Shown in pieces: positions 1-7,107 of a DNA stretch of 64,000 nt (position 1 is the stretch's first letter; the number at the start of each line of letters is the position of its first letter). This stretch comes from Arthrobacter hankyongi. GTDB taxonomy: Bacteria; Actinomycetota; Actinomycetes; Actinomycetales; Micrococcaceae. The notes beneath the pieces were generated by a model. The model ran no database searches and was not told the origin of the DNA. It saw only the letters and a program-made list of their open reading frames with translations. Position numbers and translations under genes: made by a program. Where the stretch lies: contig NZ_JAKLTQ010000006.1 in assembly GCF_022012395.1 (NCBI RefSeq), positions 180,663 through 244,662 of the forward strand. Direction: 5' to 3'.

Positions 1-268
1 TGCCGTCGGATACGGAAATGGTGCCGAACTGCATCGGGAAGCCGCCGCCGGCGAAGACGCCTTCCTTGGCGCCCTGGGCCAGCCGGTTCAGGGACAGGTT
101 GCAGGGGGTGATTTCGTTCCAGGAACTGGCGACACCGATCTGCGGCTTGGCGAAATCGTCGTCGCCCATTCCCACTGCTCGAAACATTCCGCGGGCAGGC
201 GCGGCGTGGATGCCATCGGTGACAACACGGCTGCGCGGCTTGATATCAGGAGTTGCGTCGGGGCTCAT
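1..268 (-). CDS. ilvD: Dihydroxy-acid dehydratase, N-terminal part (cut by window edge)
   Basis: Only the first 89 codons are inside the window. The protein begins [16 protein letters not shown] and carries the family block around [16 protein letters not shown], including the cysteine of the TPCN motif that ligates the iron-sulfur cluster in this family. IlvD dehydrates 2,3-dihydroxy-acids to 2-oxoacids in valine, isoleucine and pantothenate synthesis, in the cytoplasm. The ATG at 268-266 is preceded by AGGAG only two bases away, and by a TAGAAT -10-like box at 282-277, so transcription may start almost at the ATG. The gene reads leftward out of the window and diverges from the hypothetical gene at 445. 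The identification from the conserved N-terminus is strong. Confidence 0.93.
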   Translation of the reverse strand, partial: MSPDATPDIKPRSRVVTDGIHAAPARGMFRAVGMGDDDFAKPQIGVASSWNEITPCNLSLNRLAQGAKEGVFAGGGFPMQFGTISVSDG

Positions 269-444
269 AGCTCCTGATTCTATGACCACCCCGCGGCATG
301 CCGGGCCATGTTACAGTTTTCCGGCTCTGACGGCACCGGTCCGGCGCGGCAAATGCGCCGGGATTGAAGTTCGTATTTGTAGCCGAAATAATTGCGCAGT
401 GAATACTGCAGTCCCGCCCACCGCTTCCGCGGCCGCCCTGTGAC

Positions 445-876
445 ATGGCAGGCAGCGAACAGCTCAAGGAAGCCCTCAGCGGCATCTTCGATGCCCAGAT
501 CCCCAACCACGGGGATTACAACCTGGTCTTCGCCAGCGCCCGCCTGGGCCTGGGCACCGCCCTCGGCCGCTGGCCGCGCGGCTATGTGCTCGGCTACCGG
601 TGGAAGCCCCACGAACTGATACTTGCTCCGGTCAACGTGGCCGAACTGTCCGCCGGCAGCACACCGGTCACCATCAACATGACCAATCTGTCCCATGCCG
701 TCCGGCTGGCGGAGAAACACCCCGCGGACTACGACTACGAAGTAGGCAACAGCACCGGACGGATCTTCCGCTTCGGCGTGGCGCCTGCAGGAATCCTGCC
801 CGCCGGCACCATCGAACAGGCCGACGACGCCGAAGACTTCCACAATTTCATGGCCTCGCTGATCAGCCTGGCCTGA
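445..876 (+). CDS. Conserved hypothetical protein, 143 aa
   Basis: A 143-residue soluble protein beginning MAGSEQLKEALSGIFDA. It has no signal peptide, membrane segment or recognisable catalytic motif. Codon usage is typical of the neighbourhood (third positions mostly G or C), which supports real coding. It sits between ilvD and a convergent D-2-hydroxyacid dehydrogenase, with only 17 bases between the two stop codons. No Shine-Dalgarno sequence is obvious before the ATG. I do not recognise the family and assign no function. Confidence 0.7.
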   Translation: MAGSEQLKEALSGIFDAQIPNHGDYNLVFASARLGLGTALGRWPRGYVLGYRWKPHELILAPVNVAELSAGSTPVTINMTNLSHAVRLAEKHPADYDYEVGNSTGRIFRFGVAPAGILPAGTIEQADDAEDFHNFMASLISLA

Positions 877-893
877 GGCGGATAATCCGTGCC

Positions 894-1838
894 TCAGCCG
901 AACGATCCGGTCTGGACAAGATTAGCCGGCCGCTCCCCCTGCGCCAAAAGACCCAACTGGCTGCGCAGCAGCTTCACGACCCGCGGATAGAACGCCGTCG
1001 TATTGCCTCCCACATGCGGGGAAATGATGACGTCCTCGCTCTGCCACAGCGGGTGGCCGTCCGGCAGCGGCTCGGGGTCGAAGACGTCGAGCGCCGCCTT
1101 CAGCCGGCCGGCAAGCACCTCGGCGGTCAGCGCCGCAGAGTCCACCACCCCGCCCCGCGCCACGTTCACCAGCAGCGCGCCGTCGGGCATGGCCTCAAGC
1201 ACCCGGTTGTTGACCAGATGGTGGGTGGAATCGTTGAGCGGGGTGACCACGATCATCACATCGCACCGGGCGGCCAGCGCCTCCAGCTCCTGGCTGCCGT
1301 GGACATGACCGTCTGCGTCATCCCGCGCGGTGTGCCCCACCCGGACGAGTTCGATCTCGAACGGCGCCAGCCGGCGGGCGATTTCCCGGCCGATGCCGCC
1401 GACACCGACCAGCAGCACGCGGCTGTCCGCCAGCGACCGGCGGCGCACGGAGTTCCAGACGCCGTTGGCCTGGTCCCGGACCATCTGGTCGATGCCGCGC
1501 AGCGAGGCCAGGACCAGGCCGACGGCGAGTTCGGCAGTGGCCGCGGCGTGGACGCCGGCGGCGCTGGCGATGGCTACCTCCGGACCCACCAGCTCGGCGA
1601 TCCCGTCGTAACCGGTGGTCTGGGTCTGCACCAGCTTGAGCCGGGGCAGGGTACCGAGCACCTGCCAGCCGCTGCCCGGCAGGTAGGGCAGGATGACGGC
1701 GTCGATATCCTGGGCGCGCACGCCCTCCGGGTCCCCGCGGAGGTCCCACAATCCGGCGGTAATTCCTTGGGGTAGCGGCGCCACGGCTTCGAGCAGCGCA
1801 GGGTCCGGGAAGGTAATGGTGGTGATCGCCTGAGCCAT
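894..1838 (-). CDS. D-isomer-specific 2-hydroxyacid dehydrogenase
   Basis: A cytoplasmic NAD(P)-dependent oxidoreductase of 314 aa that interconverts 2-oxoacids and D-2-hydroxyacids. The Rossmann motif GVGGIG lies at residues 145-150. The catalytic triad expected for the family is present: Arg228 in NVARGG, Glu256 in DVFDPEPLP and His275 in SPHVGG. The substrate (phosphoglycerate, glyoxylate, phenylpyruvate or other) cannot be read from the sequence; the short length argues against a SerA with an ACT domain. The start chosen is ATG at 1838-1836. The frame stays open upstream into a GC-rich repeat, but that extension is low-complexity. A TAGTCT box lies seven bases before the ATG with no Shine-Dalgarno, so the mRNA is probably leaderless. 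Confidence 0.88.
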   Translation of the reverse strand: MAQAITTITFPDPALLEAVAPLPQGITAGLWDLRGDPEGVRAQDIDAVILPYLPGSGWQVLGTLPRLKLVQTQTTGYDGIAELVGPEVAIASAAGVHAAATAELAVGLVLASLRGIDQMVRDQANGVWNSVRRRSLADSRVLLVGVGGIGREIARRLAPFEIELVRVGHTARDDADGHVHGSQELEALAARCDVMIVVTPLNDSTHHLVNNRVLEAMPDGALLVNVARGGVVDSAALTAEVLAGRLKAALDVFDPEPLPDGHPLWQSEDVIISPHVGGNTTAFYPRVVKLLRSQLGLLAQGERPANLVQTGSFG

Positions 1839-1845
1839 GTGGTGA

Positions 1846-1851
1846 AGACTA
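1846..1851 (-). promoter_or_regulatory. Predicted -10 box of a leaderless promoter
   Basis: TAGTCT on the minus strand, seven bases upstream of the hydroxyacid dehydrogenase ATG. The spacing puts the transcription start at or next to the ATG, and no ribosome-binding site is present. No good -35 is visible; the sequence upstream is the GC-rich direct repeat. Confidence 0.5.
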
Positions 1852-1859
1852 GCGGATGT

Positions 1860-1970
1860 GCCGGACCCACGCGCGCCGGCTGCGCCGCCGTGCGGGGACC
1901 CGAACCGGCCCATCCTTGATCTGCCGGACCCACGCGCGCCGGCTGCGCCGCCGTGCGGGTCCCGAACCGG
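1860..1970. repeat. Two near-identical ~48-bp direct repeats
   Basis: Copy one spans 1860-1908 and copy two 1923-1970, separated by 14 bases. They share a long identical core, starting GCCGGACCCACGCGCGCC, and differ only near GGGGACCC versus GGGTCCC. The repeat lies directly upstream of the -10 box of the hydroxyacid dehydrogenase on the minus strand. Similar GC-rich intergenic cassettes recur near 8,569, 12,098 and 56,055. Confidence 0.85.
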
Positions 1971-2049
1971 CTGCCTGTAGACAGTCCACCTCCATCGCCG
2001 TAACCTACGCTTCAGACGGCGGGGGTAGTTTCTCCGGGAAGGCAGCGCC

Positions 2050-2640
2050 ATGGGCTCATTCATCTGGACATTGATCATTGCCGCCGGGGCAGCGCTGATC
2101 TGGAGACTGTCTCACCGCCCCGGCCACATGGCCGGCACCGGTTACACCGGAACGGCCGCGGGCCCGGCCCAGCCTTCGGTCTCGAGCGGCGGAAGACCGG
2201 CAGGCGCCACCATGATGGAAGCCGCGGCACGGACAGACGGCGCCGAGGCCGCGGAGCCGGAACCAATCGATGGCTGGACCCAGAGCGCAGCGGACACCGC
2301 GGCGTCGGAACCACCGGTGGAAGACCAGTACATCGAGGACGTCGCGGTGGCCCCGCACGCAACCCCGATCGACCCGGGCTCCGAACCGTCACCGTGGCGG
2401 ATCCAGCCAACTGCCGCCATTCGCCCAACTGCCGCCGGGCCGGACGTAGCACCCACGCAGACGCACGCCAGGCCGGCAGAAGGAAGCCCGCCCACAGCAG
2501 AACCGGACGACGCAGGCGCCCCGGCCGCACCCGGCGCGCTGCCGCAGGACATCCTGTTCGATGCCTCCGAGTGGGCCGGTGACGACGGCGAGCGCTTGGC
2601 CGAACCTGGTTCCGGCGAAGGCAGACCGGCAGGCCCATGA
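2050..2640 (+). CDS. Membrane-anchored low-complexity hypothetical protein
   Basis: A 196-aa protein with one N-terminal transmembrane helix (about residues 4-18, FIWTLIIAAGAALIW). A long hydrophilic tail rich in Pro, Ala, Glu and Asp follows and should be mostly disordered. No enzyme motif is seen. AAGGCAGC lies just before the ATG and is a weak ribosome-binding site. The stop overlaps the start of the following lipoprotein dehydrogenase by four bases (ATGA), so the two are translationally coupled. The function is unknown; the orientation of the tail cannot be decided from sequence. Confidence 0.65.
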   Translation: MGSFIWTLIIAAGAALIWRLSHRPGHMAGTGYTGTAAGPAQPSVSSGGRPAGATMMEAAARTDGAEAAEPEPIDGWTQSAADTAASEPPVEDQYIEDVAVAPHATPIDPGSEPSPWRIQPTAAIRPTAAGPDVAPTQTHARPAEGSPPTAEPDDAGAPAAPGALPQDILFDASEWAGDDGERLAEPGSGEGRPAGP

Positions 2641-3752
2641 GCAGCGGGGGGCCGAAGCGCCGCTCTGCCGCGGGACCTGTTCCGGCGGCCGTGCTGGCGT
2701 TGGTCCTGGCTGCTTGCACCGCACCGGCGGGTACCCAGACCGGGACCACCACCGCAAGCACCGGGACCACCACCGCAAGCACCGGGGCTACCAGCGCAGG
2801 CACGACCGCCCAGTCCATCACCACGGTGGCGTCGGGGTTGGAATCGCCGTGGTCGATCGCCGTCCTGCCCGATGGCGGCGCGCTGGTCTCGGAGAACGAC
2901 TCGGGCCTGGTCAAGCACATCGCCGACGGCAAGACGGTGGCTGCGGTGCCGGTCGAGCCGAAACCCGACCCGACCGGCGAGGGCGGGCTGCTGGGGCTGG
3001 CGCTGAGCCCGGACTTCGCCAAGGACCGGCGGGTCTACGTCTATCTGACTGCCGCCCAGGACAACCGGGTGCTCAGCTACCGCTGGCAGGACGAAAAGCT
3101 CTCCGAGGCGCGCGTTGTCCTCGCCGGCATTCCGAAGGCACGCGTGCACAACGGCGGACGGCTGAAGTTCGGCCCGGATGGCTACCTGTACATCGGCACC
3201 GGGGACGCGATGCAGCCGAACTCCGCGCAGGACCGCAGCTCGCTGGCCGGGAAGATCCTCCGCGTAACCAGGGACGGGACTCCGGCCCCGGGCAATCCCT
3301 TCGGCAACAGCCCTGTCTACAGCTACGGGCATCGCAATGTCCAAGGCCTGGCGTGGGATTCGAGCGGCCAACTATGGGCCAGCGAGTTCGGACCGGACCG
3401 CGACGACGAACTCAACCGGATCAGGGCCGGAGGCAACTACGGGTGGCCGGTAGTCACCGGCGCTCCCGGCGACCGGAGGTTCATCGACGCCGTCTATGTC
3501 TGGCCGTCGACGGCGGAGGCCTCCCCCAGCGGATTGGCCATCGTTGACGACACCGCTTGGTTGGCGGCACTGCGCGGGCAGCGGCTCTGGAGGGTGAAGC
3601 TGGGCCGGGCCATCGAGAGCCGGGACGTGCGTGACTATCTGGTCTACGAGTATGGCCGGCTTCGCGATGTCACAGAGGCACCCGACGGATCACTGTGGAT
3701 CCTGACGAACGGCACCAGCGGGGACCGGATGCTGTCCCTGCGGGCGGGGTAG
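2637..3752 (+). CDS. PQQ-type glucose/sorbosone dehydrogenase-like lipoprotein
   Basis: A 371-aa exported lipoprotein. A basic N-terminus and hydrophobic stretch end in the lipobox LAAC with Cys27 as the lipidation site. A Thr/Ser/Gly-rich linker follows, partly built from a 21-bp tandem repeat. The rest is a soluble aldose dehydrogenase-like beta-propeller, with typical motifs SPWSIAVLPDGG, GEGGLLGLALSPDF, YIGTGDA, GHRNVQGLAW and SEFGPDRDDELN. Family members oxidise sugars with PQQ and act outside the membrane. Whether this one binds PQQ is not certain; no pqq genes are nearby. It overlaps the upstream membrane protein by four bases. Confidence 0.87.
   Translation: MSSGGPKRRSAAGPVPAAVLALVLAACTAPAGTQTGTTTASTGTTTASTGATSAGTTAQSITTVASGLESPWSIAVLPDGGALVSENDSGLVKHIADGKTVAAVPVEPKPDPTGEGGLLGLALSPDFAKDRRVYVYLTAAQDNRVLSYRWQDEKLSEARVVLAGIPKARVHNGGRLKFGPDGYLYIGTGDAMQPNSAQDRSSLAGKILRVTRDGTPAPGNPFGNSPVYSYGHRNVQGLAWDSSGQLWASEFGPDRDDELNRIRAGGNYGWPVVTGAPGDRRFIDAVYVWPSTAEASPSGLAIVDDTAWLAALRGQRLWRVKLGRAIESRDVRDYLVYEYGRLRDVTEAPDGSLWILTNGTSGDRMLSLRAG
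2739..2801 (+). repeat. 21-bp tandem repeat in the lipoprotein linker
   Basis: Two perfect 21-bp units (2739-2759 and 2760-2780) and a third diverged unit (2781-2801) encode TGTTTAS repeats in the linker after the lipidated cysteine. This is probably a slippage-prone spacer between membrane anchor and propeller. Confidence 0.85.
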
Positions 3753-3932
3753 CATCCGGGGCCAGCGCCCGCGGCCGGTGCGCCGCCGCGTGCCGGTTCC
3801 CGGCCGACATCGTCTCCGGACGGCCCACGCCCTGGCCGATTTCACTTTCATTCCGGATTCGTGTAATGTTTCATGTCGTTGCGAGGGAAAACGCAAGGAA
3901 AATTCCATGCGGAAAACCCCGTCGGCAATGCT

Positions 3933-4005
3933 GCACCTCTAGCTCAACTGGCAGAGCAATTGACTCTTAATCAATGGGTTCCGGGTTCGAGTCCCGGGGG
4001 GTGCA
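3933..4005 (+). tRNA. tRNA-Lys (anticodon CTT), copy 1
   Basis: A full cloverleaf of 73 bases. The acceptor stem is GCACCTC with GGGGTGC, the anticodon stem-loop is ATTGA-CTCTTAA-TCAAT with anticodon CTT, and the T arm is CCGGG-TTCGAGT-CCCGG. The 3' CCA is encoded (4006-4008). A possible promoter lies upstream, with TGTAAT at 3862-3867 as -10. Confidence 0.97.
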
Positions 4006-4128
4006 CCACCGGTAACCGACGTCGGGCAGACACTATGACTGGCCAACGGCGGTTACCTTTTTGCCCGCAAGGGCAGGTGTCCGGGGACGGCCGCCGCAGG
4101 CGGATTGTCCACGGGTTGGCGCAACACT

Positions 4129-4201
4129 GCACCTCTAGCTCAACTGGCAGAGCAATTGACTCTTAATCAATGGGTTCCGGGTTCGAGTCCCGGGGGGTGC
4201 A
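4129..4201 (+). tRNA. tRNA-Lys (anticodon CTT), copy 2
   Basis: Identical over all 73 bases to the copy at 3933, with the same CTT anticodon. Here the 3' CCA is not encoded (the next bases are CTTC), so it must be added enzymatically. A strong terminator follows, so both tRNAs are probably made from one transcript. Confidence 0.97.
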
Positions 4202-4207
4202 CTTCAT

Positions 4208-4256
4208 GAAAGCCGTCGGATCAGGCCTAGCGCCCGGTCCGGCGGCTTTCTTTTTT
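4208..4256 (+). terminator. Rho-independent terminator after tRNA-Lys pair
   Basis: A 13-bp stem (4208-4220 with 4238-4250, one G-U pair) around a 17-base loop, followed by a run of seven T within TCTTTTTT. It directly follows the second tRNA-Lys. Confidence 0.92.
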
Positions 4257-4335
4257 ATGCCTGTGGGCGGTCGCTTGACCGGGAGCCGGGTGGATAACAA
4301 AGTGGTAGCTACGGCGGAGTGTCCGGACCATCCTC

Positions 4336-4488
4336 GTGAATAGGCGGGGGCACCAAGTGCACGACAATCAGGACCAGCGCACCGAAGGCCCGCCCGGTCC
4401 GGCCACGCTGGAGAACTACCGGTTCATGGAAAAGATCAGCCAATTGGACCGCACGCGGATCCCGGAGCGGGTGGAAGCCACGCGCTGA
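4336..4488 (+). pseudogene. Catalase N-terminal remnant
   Basis: A 50-codon open frame starting at GTG 4336 (or GTG 4357). It contains [19 protein letters not shown] followed by RIPERV, which is the N-terminal catalase signature (family members read like 'L-E-x-F/Y..EKI..FDRERIPERVVHARG'). It stops immediately after [10 protein letters not shown] with TGA at 4486, before the heme-binding and catalytic His/Asn regions, so it cannot be an active catalase. No further catalase sequence is found downstream; a hairpin and then an IS element follow. It is most likely the scar of a deletion. A short functional peptide is not excluded but seems unlikely. Confidence 0.6.
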
Positions 4489-4495
4489 AGCCCAA

Positions 4496-4527
4496 GCACC
4501 CAAAGGACCCGAAGGCCCTTTGGGTGC
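4496..4527. terminator. Hairpin between catalase remnant and marR
   Basis: An 11-bp perfect stem (4496-4506 with 4517-4527) and a 10-base loop. There is no T tract on either side. It lies between convergent genes and may terminate transcription in both directions; before the IS arrived it would have sat just downstream of marR. Confidence 0.6.
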
Positions 4528-4553
4528 AGCGTCCGCGGCGGTGCCGGGTTAGT

Positions 4554-6054
4554 CCCAATGCCGTTCGGTTAGGGTGTCGGGCTTGATGTCAAACCGGCGC
4601 GGTTCCTGAAAATGAGAGCGCAGCCCCTGTAGAAGTAGTTCAGTCCGCCAAGACAGATCTGCTTCACGACAGGGGCTGCGATGTCTCATTCTGCCACCAC
4701 TCACGTTCCAGGCGTATTCGCTCCGGGCCATCTGGGCGAGCTGACCCGGGTTGTACCGTTCGAGATGGTCGATGCGGCACTCGCGGCCGGGAGAGGAACG
4801 CAGCAGCGGGTACGACTCCTTCCATCGCGGGTGGTCGTGTACCTCCTCCTGGCCGGCGCCTTGTTCACCGGCCAGGGATGGCGGCAGGTCTGGTCGCGTC
4901 TGACCGCGGGACTGACCGGGCCGCTGACGCGACCCTCACCGGCAGCGATCACCGAAGCGATGCGCCGGGTCGGCCCGGCCCCGCTGCGCGAGCTGTTCGC
5001 TCTCCTCAAAGGCCCGGCCGTCACCGGCGCCGGCCAGGCGACACGCTGTGCCGGCCGCCTCGTGGTCGCCATCGACGGCACCCAGATCCCCGCGGCCGAC
5101 ACCTCGGCGAACCGGGCGAGGTTCCCCAAGCCGCGTGGTGGCCCGAACGGGGAAGCCGGCTACCCGTTCATCCGGCTGGTCGCGATCGTCACGTGCGGCA
5201 CCCGGTCGATCATCGAGGCCGTGTTCGGCGCCGATACCATCGGCGAGCTCACCTACGCCCGCCAACTCGTTTCCTCTCTGCGCGCGGGAATGCTGCTGTT
5301 GGGGGACCGGAACTTCGCCACCTACCGGTTCTTCCGCGACGTGACCAATTCAGAAGCGGATTTCCTGATCCGCGGCAAGCACGGCACGGGAGCGATGAAA
5401 CTCCCCGCCCTCAAACGGCTTCCTGACGGCTCGTATCTCTCGGCCGCTGCAGGCACCACGGTGCGGGTGATCGACGCGGCCATCACCGTCACCACCGAGG
5501 CCGGAACCCGCACCGGTGACTACCGGCTGATCACCACCATCCTGGATCCCGGGGAGGCTCCCGCGCAGGAACTCGTGAGGCTGTACCACGAGCGCTGGGA
5601 GATCGAGACCTCCTACTGCGAGTTGAAATCCACGATCCTGGGCGGCCGGGTCCTCCGCGGCAGGCATCCGGCCGCCGTCACCCAGGAAGTATGGGCGCTG
5701 CTGGCCTGCTATCAGGTACTGCGTACCGCAATGAGCGATGCGGTCCTGGCCAGGCCCGGGACCGATCCTGACCGGCTCTCGTTCACCGTCGCGCTCCACA
5801 CCGCCCGCGACCAGATCGTCCAGGCCGCAGGAATCATCACCGGCACCACAGTAGACCTGGTCGGACGGATCGGGGCGGCGCTTCTGCACGACCTGATGCC
5901 CGCCCGGCGCACACGAACCAGGCCCCGCGTGATCAAGCGGGCGATCTCGAAGTACCGGGCCAAAAGCCCCGACGCTGACCGGCGCACCTACCCCGCGACA
6001 CTCACCACGAAAATCTTGACAACAATCCCCGACGGCTAACCGAACGGCATTGGG
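4554..6054 (+). mobile_element. IS4-family insertion sequence, complete
   Basis: A 1,501-bp element bounded by perfect 19-bp terminal inverted repeats (4554-4572 and 6036-6054, outer end CCCAATGCC). It is flanked by a 6-bp direct repeat GTTAGT (4548-4553 and 6055-6060), the target-site duplication. It holds one transposase gene. The right-hand duplication supplies the TAA stop of the minus-strand marR gene, so the insertion left marR intact. Perfect ends and an intact transposase suggest a recent, possibly active copy. Confidence 0.93.
4681..6039 (+). CDS. IS4-family DDE transposase
   Basis: A 452-aa transposase. The N-terminal region (about 10-110) resembles the IS4 N-terminal domain. The DDE triad is visible: Asp132 in AIDGTQ, Asp209 in LLGDRN and Glu309. 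The glutamate lies in the IS4 signature Y-x2-R-x3-E-x6-K (Y302, R305, E309, K316 in YHERWEIETSYCELK). The stop codon lies inside the right inverted repeat. The start ATG at 4681 follows the GGGGCTGCG region without a strong ribosome-binding site. It catalyses cut-and-paste movement of the surrounding element. Confidence 0.93.
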   Translation: MSHSATTHVPGVFAPGHLGELTRVVPFEMVDAALAAGRGTQQRVRLLPSRVVVYLLLAGALFTGQGWRQVWSRLTAGLTGPLTRPSPAAITEAMRRVGPAPLRELFALLKGPAVTGAGQATRCAGRLVVAIDGTQIPAADTSANRARFPKPRGGPNGEAGYPFIRLVAIVTCGTRSIIEAVFGADTIGELTYARQLVSSLRAGMLLLGDRNFATYRFFRDVTNSEADFLIRGKHGTGAMKLPALKRLPDGSYLSAAAGTTVRVIDAAITVTTEAGTRTGDYRLITTILDPGEAPAQELVRLYHERWEIETSYCELKSTILGGRVLRGRHPAAVTQEVWALLACYQVLRTAMSDAVLARPGTDPDRLSFTVALHTARDQIVQAAGIITGTTVDLVGRIGAALLHDLMPARRTRTRPRVIKRAISKYRAKSPDADRRTYPATLTTKILTTIPDG

Positions 6055-6055
6055 G

Positions 6056-6517
6056 TTAGTCCTGGCCGGGCCAGACGGGCGACGGGCCGGCCAAGCTCCA
6101 GCGGCTGCTCCCCTGCCGCCGGATGATCCCGCGCAGCAGTTCTTTGAGTTCTTCGGTGGTCTGCTCGGTATCCCCGGCCAGCGTGCGCTCAATCTCGCGC
6201 GCACGGGCGAGTGCCGTGCGGCCCAGATCCGAAATCGACACCCGGTGCGCCCGGCGGTCCGTCTGGCTCCGGGCACGGAGAATGTGCCCGTGGGCCTCTA
6301 GTCTCGACAGCGTTTTGCCCATGGTTTGGGCCTGGACCCGGGCACGGGCAGCCAACACCGTCTGTGCCATCGGACCGTCCGCCTCGAGCACCTCCAGTGC
6401 GATAACACCGGCATGGGTGAGCCCCAGATCAGCAAGTTTCTCATTCCACGCATGTTCCACCAGGCGCGCGGCTGTGGAAAGCAGACGCGGCGTTGGCCAA
6501 TTGTTCAAATCGGGCAC
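6056..6517 (-). CDS. MarR-family transcriptional regulator
   Basis: A 153-aa winged-helix regulator. The helix-turn-helix region runs through LTHAGVIALEVL and MAQTVLAARARVQAQTMGKT, and the wing has RARSQTDRRAHRVSI. The DRR motif is typical of the MarR wing. The start is GTG at 6517-6515; a perfect TATAAT lies six bases before it, so the mRNA is predicted leaderless. The stop TAA (6058-6056) falls within the target duplication of the adjacent IS. It diverges from the Bcp peroxiredoxin gene, which it may control; a redox-sensing role is an inference from that position only. Confidence 0.86.
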   Translation of the reverse strand: MPDLNNWPTPRLLSTAARLVEHAWNEKLADLGLTHAGVIALEVLEADGPMAQTVLAARARVQAQTMGKTLSRLEAHGHILRARSQTDRRAHRVSISDLGRTALARAREIERTLAGDTEQTTEELKELLRGIIRRQGSSRWSLAGPSPVWPGQD

Positions 6518-6523
6518 GCTGCA

Positions 6524-6529
6524 ATTATA
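6524..6529 (-). promoter_or_regulatory. Consensus TATAAT -10 box for marR
   Basis: A perfect TATAAT on the minus strand, six bases from the GTG start of marR. No Shine-Dalgarno lies between, which supports a leaderless transcript. The same AT-rich patch is the only one in the 108-bp divergent region with the peroxiredoxin gene. Confidence 0.6.
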
Positions 6530-6625
6530 GTCTGCCCGGCGCGGAAAGGTCCCCGCTGCCTGGCTTGGCTAAGCTGGGGGGACTTCCGATACGACGACCT
6601 TCCAACACGACTCAGGAGCAAACCC

Positions 6626-7099
6626 ATGGCCGAACGACTGTCCGGGGGCGACGCCGCACCGGATTTCACCCTGCCCGATTCCGAGGGCCGGGAAGTCTCG
6701 CTGGGAGACTTCCGCGGCCGCAAGGTGGTGGTGTACTTCTACCCGGCGGCCTCCACGCCGGGCTGCACCAAGGAAGCCTGCGATTTCCGGGACAACATTG
6801 CCTCGCTGCAAGGCGCCGGCTACGACGTCGTCGGAATCTCCCCCGACCCGCTGCCGAAGCTGGTGAAGTTCGCAGAGAAGGAGTCCTTGAACTTTCCGCT
6901 GCTCTCGGACGCCGACCATGCCGTGGCGGAAGCCTACGGCGCCTGGGGCGAGAAGAAGAACTACGGCAAGACCTACGAGGGCCTGATCCGCTCGACATTT
7001 GTGGTCGATCCGGACGGCAAGCTCGCCTTGGCCCAGTACAACGTCCGCGCCACCGGCCATGTGGCCAAGCTGCGGCGGGACCTTGGCCTGGACACATAA
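6626..7099 (+). CDS. bcp: Thioredoxin-dependent peroxiredoxin, Bcp/PrxQ type
   Basis: A 157-aa cytoplasmic thiol peroxidase that reduces hydrogen peroxide and organic hydroperoxides with thioredoxin. The peroxidatic Cys47 lies in STPGCTKEACDF, and Cys52 five residues later is the resolving cysteine typical of Bcp. PxxxT and the C-terminal RSTFVVDPDG are also present. The start ATG at 6626 follows AGGAG at 6614-6618. It diverges from marR and meets the TipA-like gene tail to tail with eight bases between stops. Confidence 0.93.
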   Translation: MAERLSGGDAAPDFTLPDSEGREVSLGDFRGRKVVVYFYPAASTPGCTKEACDFRDNIASLQGAGYDVVGISPDPLPKLVKFAEKESLNFPLLSDADHAVAEAYGAWGEKKNYGKTYEGLIRSTFVVDPDGKLALAQYNVRATGHVAKLRRDLGLDT

Positions 7100-7107
7100 C
7101 CGGAGCG

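Noticed and set aside
2142..3371. Long minus-strand open frame opposite the lipoprotein dehydrogenase
   Set aside because: It is antisense to a gene with clear motifs and lipobox, and its product is low-complexity without any recognisable domain.
3873..4166. Open frame across the first tRNA-Lys, with a product containing PLAQLAEQLTLNQWVPG
   Set aside because: This peptide is the well-known false translation of a tRNA-Lys gene; the frame crosses both tRNA regions and has no ribosome-binding site.
3933..6060. Genomic island inserted at tRNA-Lys
   Set aside because: There is no integrase and no partial tRNA end copy; the second tRNA is full length, and the only mobile element is the IS with its own target duplication.
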